NCBI GenBank assembly: GCA_022710165.1
Contig: JAKLHL010000048.1
Span: 1-10,025 of the forward strand
Reading direction: 5' to 3'
Source of the DNA: Bdellovibrionales bacterium
GTDB taxonomy: Bacteria; Bdellovibrionota; JAFGOL01
DNA length: 10,025 nt
The notes under the pieces are model-generated. The model made no database searches and was not told where the DNA came from. It saw nothing but the letters and a program-made list of their open reading frames with translations. Below are positions 6,747 through 10,025 of the stretch, one piece after another. The position numbers and the translations under genes were made by a program. Each line of letters opens with the position of its first letter. Positions within the stretch are counted from its first letter, which is position 1.

Positions 6747-8147
6747 TTAATTCTGAGCCGTAAAATTAAGAGGATAATTCACTATAACCTCTCCGCCTTT
6801 TGGATCTGGGAATTTTATCCTGGAAAAAACCCTCTGTACACACGATGTAAGGTTTTTGTCCTTAGAGGTGTTCCCACTGAATCCCATTCTATCCTTTGCG
6901 ACTTCTCCACTAATAAGTATCATGAACTTTACCTTTAGTTCGCCACTTAGTCGAGGATTGCTTTTAAGCGCCTTATTATAACAATACTGGAATGCACTCA
7001 CATGTTGCGACAGCACTTTGGCAATTACGGCGGGGCTCATTGTACCGGCACCCTCTACATCGTCCCCGCCTATTTCTCCCAGAATATTAACAGCACCAGA
7101 TTCATTGCTGCCGCCAAAGGCCACCAAGCCTGAGCCTGTTGTTGTTTTAAGTGAGCCTATATCAACACCAGAGGCATCACCGGAGCCCCTTTTTATCTTG
7201 GCCTCATCTATAGAAGACCCTGTCCTAAGGCCGGAGACCCCTTTTAGTGCCTTATCAAGTTTGTCGCTAAAACCTCCTTCCTGAAACAGGTTTGCGACAG
7301 TGCCTCCTTTTCCTCTAGAACCTATTATACCTATAATGCCTGCGGACCTAACGACTTCCGAAGAACTCTTCTTGGTCTCAACCCCTCCTCCGCCGGCTCT
7401 TCCTTTTGAGGCTATCGTCACACCTTTATTCCTTAAAGCCTTGTCCTTAGAACCATTCCCACTTTTTTTTCTATCACTATCTGTTTTTTTTGTGTCTGCC
7501 ATTTTAACACTGGCATTAGCTGGTTTTGCCCTTTCTTTTATGTCTTGTCTTTTCTTTGTTTTAAATTGATCTGGCTTATCCATTATAAGTCTGGCGAACC
7601 TTTCTGGTATTTTCTCAAAGCTAACATTTCCATTGGTATATTTAACATTAGAAAAAGAATTAACGATAAGAACGTAAGCGAACAGGAACCCGATCAATAT
7701 TGTAAAAAAGGTAAAATCGAAATCACTCGTAAATATGCCGCCCCTATATTCTCTGGGAAGTTTCCTGGGTGTTTTCTCTGAAGGATATATCTTCAGCAAC
7801 AATGTGTGTCTATCAAACAAAAGTATTACCCTTACGTTATCAGATAAGGGGATAGTCATTACATCGCCATTTATCGATACTCCTGGGTGCGCCTTTGCGT
7901 CCTCCATAGACAAGGCTTTGTCCCCGTGGAACAACTTGCCGCCAAATCCTTTTGGGACATTAAGGTAATATTTATCTTCTGAATATTGCAAGATCGGAAA
8001 TCTTTTATAGAAACCTTCTATGTTAACAACTATCGTATTATCAAATGCTGTCCCTATTGAAACATCCTTAAGCTCATCCACAAGAACTTCATTTATCAAT
8101 CTGCCCGACTCAAGTAATCCTATTTTTATATTTGGTATATTACTCAT
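6747..8147 (-). CDS. FHA-like/TonB-like protein with AgmX/PglI C-terminal domain (GltG/GltJ type)
   Basis: This is a 466-residue bitopic inner-membrane protein, probably the force-transmitting arm of the neighbouring ExbB/ExbD channel. Residues 1-120 look like a forkhead-associated fold (VSIGTAFDNTIVV at 29-41, then KYYLNVPKGFGGKLFHGDKAL), but the phosphothreonine-binding Arg and the SxxH motif are absent. One membrane helix lies at about 144-164 (FDFTFFTILIGFLFAYVLIV). A Lys/Gly/Ser-rich linker of about 200 residues (165-367) follows. Residues about 368-463 are the AgmX/PglI domain, TonB-like in fold: MSPAVIAKVLSQHVSAFQYCYNKAL, a SGELKVKFMI strand, and KFPDPKGGEVIVNYPLNF, with the conserved Cys389 and Cys436 able to form a disulphide. 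In Myxococcus, GltG and GltJ of the gliding machine have the same layout. It starts at ATG 8147, nine bases after the ExbD stop, with only a weak ribosome site. Confidence 0.88.
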   Translation of the reverse strand: MSNIPNIKIGLLESGRLINEVLVDELKDVSIGTAFDNTIVVNIEGFYKRFPILQYSEDKYYLNVPKGFGGKLFHGDKALSMEDAKAHPGVSINGDVMTIPLSDNVRVILLFDRHTLLLKIYPSEKTPRKLPREYRGGIFTSDFDFTFFTILIGFLFAYVLIVNSFSNVKYTNGNVSFEKIPERFARLIMDKPDQFKTKKRQDIKERAKPANASVKMADTKKTDSDRKKSGNGSKDKALRNKGVTIASKGRAGGGGVETKKSSSEVVRSAGIIGIIGSRGKGGTVANLFQEGGFSDKLDKALKGVSGLRTGSSIDEAKIKRGSGDASGVDIGSLKTTTGSGLVAFGGSNESGAVNILGEIGGDDVEGAGTMSPAVIAKVLSQHVSAFQYCYNKALKSNPRLSGELKVKFMILISGEVAKDRMGFSGNTSKDKNLTSCVQRVFSRIKFPDPKGGEVIVNYPLNFTAQN

Positions 8148-8156
8148 ATTAATCCA

Positions 8157-8660
8157 CTATTTCTTTAGCGCCACAAATTTAAAATCATTATATTCAGCCT
8201 GACCAGCCGTATACATTATCTGTCTTAAAAAATAAAAAGGCAGGTCTTTATCCATTTGCAGGACTATCATTCCTTCTGATTTAAGTTTTTTATTAACAGA
8301 AGCAATATATTTCGTCTTGTCTGCTTGCAAAAGAAGCACTTCATACAAAGGCTCTATTTTGAAACCACTATCATCCAGGTCCGCCTCTTTAACAACGCCC
8401 TTCTGGTGCTTAAAAACAACCTTCCCTTCTACAATAACGTTATATTTATCAACAATTATAGTAAGCACTTCTACTGGTTTCTTGTCTGCGTTGCTTTTTG
8501 GGAAATCCATGTAACCAGAGGCTTTTACACTATGATATGTCGCTGCACTAAAGTTTATAAGCAGGAATATAAGCAACATAACGAACATATCCAATAATGC
8601 CGTTATGTTTATCTCTGGCACTCCAAAATCTCTCCCTCTTGATCTTCTTAATTTTCTCAA
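8157..8660 (-). CDS. ExbD/TolR family proton-channel subunit (second copy)
   Basis: This 167-residue inner-membrane protein has the ExbD plan: a short basic cytoplasmic tail (MRKLRRSRGRDFG), one helix at about 19-40 (INITALLDMFVMLLIFLLINF) carrying the essential proton-carrying Asp24, and a periplasmic domain ending in the typical MIVLQMDKDLPFYFLRQIMYTAGQAEYNDFKFVALKK-type fold (about 128-167). Two ExbD chains sit inside an ExbB pentamer and convert the proton gradient into movement. With its sister gene just upstream it may form a heterodimer, as AglQ and AglS do in Myxococcus. The start is TTG at 8660, overlapping the stop of the first ExbD gene as TTGA (8657-8660); a GGTGGTG lies just before it. 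No ATG is available before the membrane helix. Confidence 0.9.
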   Translation of the reverse strand: MRKLRRSRGRDFGVPEINITALLDMFVMLLIFLLINFSAATYHSVKASGYMDFPKSNADKKPVEVLTIIVDKYNVIVEGKVVFKHQKGVVKEADLDDSGFKIEPLYEVLLLQADKTKYIASVNKKLKSEGMIVLQMDKDLPFYFLRQIMYTAGQAEYNDFKFVALKK

Positions 8661-9178
8661 AGCACACCACCACCAAGAACCACATTCGGGAACATCGTCT
8701 TTTTCTTAATGATCCCTTTTCCGTCTATATCGATCTTTTCCCTGCTGGCATCCATGGTCATTATTATATCCTGGAACTTGGTGTCGGATTGAGGGACTAT
8801 TATGATCGACCATTCTTCAGGATAATTGGACTTTATCTCTGCAAGCTTCTTATTAAGCAAATCGTAATCATATTTCCCGTTATTCTTTTTTATCAGCGTA
8901 CCAGAACCATCAACAGTTAAAATGCCCCCTGTGCCACCAACCACAAAGCCATCGTCTGTGATAGCCACTGTAAGACCAAGTTTTTTTTGCTCCTGGCCTT
9001 CCTGCTGAACAATATTCGTATCATCTGCAAAAACAGGTAAAGATGCATCTAAGATAACATATTCAGTAAAACTTACCGAAAGGAGCAAGACTGGTATTAC
9101 AGCTACTATAAAATCAAGGAGTGGGACAAGATTAACATTCCTTAAGGCTGTAACCTTTTTTTTCCTTCTAGAAGGCAT
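8657..9178 (-). CDS. ExbD/TolR family proton-channel subunit (first copy)
   Basis: This 173-residue inner-membrane protein has a basic N-terminus (MPSRRKKKVTALRN) and one helix (about 15-38, VNLVPLLDFIVAVIPVLLLSVSF) carrying the conserved Asp22. A periplasmic domain follows, with a long insertion (about 50-110, QEGQEQKK...GGTGGILTVDG) before the ExbD core (EEWSIIIVPQSDTKFQDIIMTMDASRE). The FPNVVLGGGVL ending is of the kind seen on ExbD proteins next to AgmX-type genes. It differs clearly from the second ExbD, so the two are not a recent duplication and probably fill different places in one channel. The ATG at 9178 lies six bases after the ExbB stop, with only a weak AGG as ribosome site, which suggests coupled translation. 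Confidence 0.88.
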   Translation of the reverse strand: MPSRRKKKVTALRNVNLVPLLDFIVAVIPVLLLSVSFTEYVILDASLPVFADDTNIVQQEGQEQKKLGLTVAITDDGFVVGGTGGILTVDGSGTLIKKNNGKYDYDLLNKKLAEIKSNYPEEWSIIIVPQSDTKFQDIIMTMDASREKIDIDGKGIIKKKTMFPNVVLGGGVL

Positions 9179-9184
9179 GGCAGC

Positions 9185-9904
9185 CTAAACAACCCCCATT
9201 CTATTATTATCATCGTCTTTTGTCGGTAGGGGCGGCTGGTCTGATGCTCCAGGCACTCTGTTCCTGACGGTCCTATATTGTTCTGAGATGACATTGACGA
9301 CAGAAACAGAATATCTATCTATGTCGTCCATCATTTTATTGGCCTTGTTGGACAGATAACTGTGTATGATTATGGCGGTAACAGCAACGATAAGACCAAA
9401 TGCAGTACAATGCATAGCTTCGGCTATACCTGAAGCCAGCATTTGCTGCTTCTGAGCAGGGTCTGCAGCTGAAAGAGAACTAAAAGAGGTTATAAGGCCT
9501 GTTATGGTCCCTAAAAGCCCCAACAGTGTAGATAGATTGGCAAAAGTAGCTATAAACCCCAATCCAGCTTGTATTTGCGGCACAACCTTTAATGAAGCCT
9601 CGTCCATGGCGCCTTCTATATCTTCTATCGGTTTACCAAATTTTAAAAGGCCCGATCGGATCACTTGTGGGAGGCTCGCACTGTTTTTTATCTGGCACAT
9701 TTTTATGGCTCTCTCAACATTGTTGGAGGCAAGAAGTTTCATTATCTGCCTCATAAAAGGAGCGCTATCAACAGCATAAACAAAATAAAGCTTTATAAAT
9801 CTATCAACTGATATGGCAATAACAAGGACACCAACAACTCCTATTGCATACATAAAAGGTCCGCCCTTTTGGAATGCAATTGCGATCGTTTCATAAATAC
9901 TCAT
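9185..9904 (-). CDS. MotA/TolQ/ExbB family proton-channel subunit
   Basis: This is the pentameric channel subunit that, with the two ExbD proteins encoded next, uses the proton gradient to move a partner. It has 239 residues and three helices: about 16-40 (GPFMYAIGVVGVLVIAISVDRFI), 117-141 and 165-185. Helix 2 holds LLGTITG (130-136) and helix 3 TAFGLIVA (167-174), the conserved threonine-bearing segments that line the ExbB pore. Between helices 1 and 2 lies the usual large cytoplasmic loop (PQVIRSGL...EGAMDEAS). The polar C-terminal tail (about 215-239) is cytoplasmic. A GGAGG lies 11 bases before the ATG at 9904. From the operon partners it is closer in role to AglR of Myxococcus than to a classical TolQ, since no pal, tolB or tolA follows. 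Confidence 0.92.
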   Translation of the reverse strand: MSIYETIAIAFQKGGPFMYAIGVVGVLVIAISVDRFIKLYFVYAVDSAPFMRQIMKLLASNNVERAIKMCQIKNSASLPQVIRSGLLKFGKPIEDIEGAMDEASLKVVPQIQAGLGFIATFANLSTLLGLLGTITGLITSFSSLSAADPAQKQQMLASGIAEAMHCTAFGLIVAVTAIIIHSYLSNKANKMMDDIDRYSVSVVNVISEQYRTVRNRVPGASDQPPLPTKDDDNNRMGVV

Positions 9905-9930
9905 TTAAAATATAACCTCCGAGGTAAGTT

Positions 9931-10025
9931 TTAAAAAGGCTCTGTATAGGTCGGTTCAATTATAGCATTTACATAGTCATAATCAGCAAAATTATCCTTA
10001 AACTCAACGTCTGATTTCTTTATTA
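9931..10025 (-). CDS. C-terminal end of an unidentified gene, cut by the window edge
   Basis: An open frame runs in from the right edge on the minus strand and ends at a TAA (9931-9933), 26 bases before the ExbB start. Thirty residues are visible: acidic, aromatic, ending IIEPTYTEPF. No domain can be named. The frame is inferred only from its stop position, its direction and the lack of earlier stops. As the next gene upstream in the same operon it may belong to the same machine; related Agl/Glt-type clusters often carry TPR proteins here, but nothing in the visible tail shows that. Confidence 0.5.
   Translation of the reverse strand, partial: IKKSDVEFKDNFADYDYVNAIIEPTYTEPF

Noticed and set aside
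7018..7569. Two plus-strand open frames (7018-7284, 7300-7569)
   Set aside because: They lie antisense to the low-complexity linker and C-terminal part of the AgmX gene, have Pro/Leu/Ser-rich products with no domain, and lack independent support.
8317..8920. Plus-strand open frames opposite the two ExbD genes (8317-8514, 8325-8597, 8597-8920)
   Set aside because: They are antisense to genes with clear family motifs; products have no recognisable features.
9185..9904. Classical Tol-Pal or TonB siderophore system
   Set aside because: No tolB, pal, TonB-dependent receptor or short TonB follows; instead there is an AgmX/PglI-domain protein and two distinct ExbD genes.

Overview
This window appears to come from a moderately AT-rich, diderm bacterium with a deltaproteobacteria-like gene set (old Deltaproteobacteria in the broad sense, e.g. 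Desulfobacterota, SAR324 or a related lineage). Reasons: an ExbB/ExbD proton-channel operon with an AgmX/PglI-type TonB-like protein and a probable outer-membrane beta-barrel, a bacterial RNase J, a clostridial-type 2[4Fe-4S] ferredoxin and an ECF-type nickel/cobalt transporter. The exact lineage cannot be fixed from the sequence alone. No rRNA, tRNA, mobile element or CRISPR array was seen.

Right half (about 10025 down to 3384, all minus strand): a tightly packed run of eight genes, read right to left. They are the tail of an unidentified gene cut by the window edge, a MotA/TolQ/ExbB proton-channel subunit, two ExbD/TolR subunits, a 466-residue protein with a degenerate FHA-like cytoplasmic domain, one membrane segment, a long periplasmic linker and an AgmX/PglI (TonB-like) C-terminal domain, then a small secreted four-cysteine protein, a probable beta-barrel, and RNase J. 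Neighbours overlap by 4 bases or are separated by at most 26 bases. The arrangement resembles the Agl/Glt gliding machinery of Myxococcus: a proton channel in the inner membrane drives a TonB-like arm that crosses the periplasm to an outer-membrane partner. What this version moves or energises is unknown. The two genes after the AgmX protein are not recognised and are the most likely place for new biology.

Middle (3387 to 2717): a short plus-strand gene for a free-standing glycogen-binding CBM48 domain converges on RNase J, and the two stop codons share a TTAA. It diverges from a minus-strand 58-residue ferredoxin gene, which ends in a clear Rho-independent terminator.

Left part (2660 to 110, minus strand): a complete ECF nickel/cobalt uptake operon, cbiM (with a fused CbiN/PDGLE-like C-terminus), cbiQ and cbiO, all with overlapping ends. 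A strong 10-bp-arm inverted repeat sits between the preceding terminator and the cbiM ribosome binding site. It is a candidate operator or leader hairpin. Bases 1-109, downstream of cbiO, hold no gene or convincing terminator that I can support.
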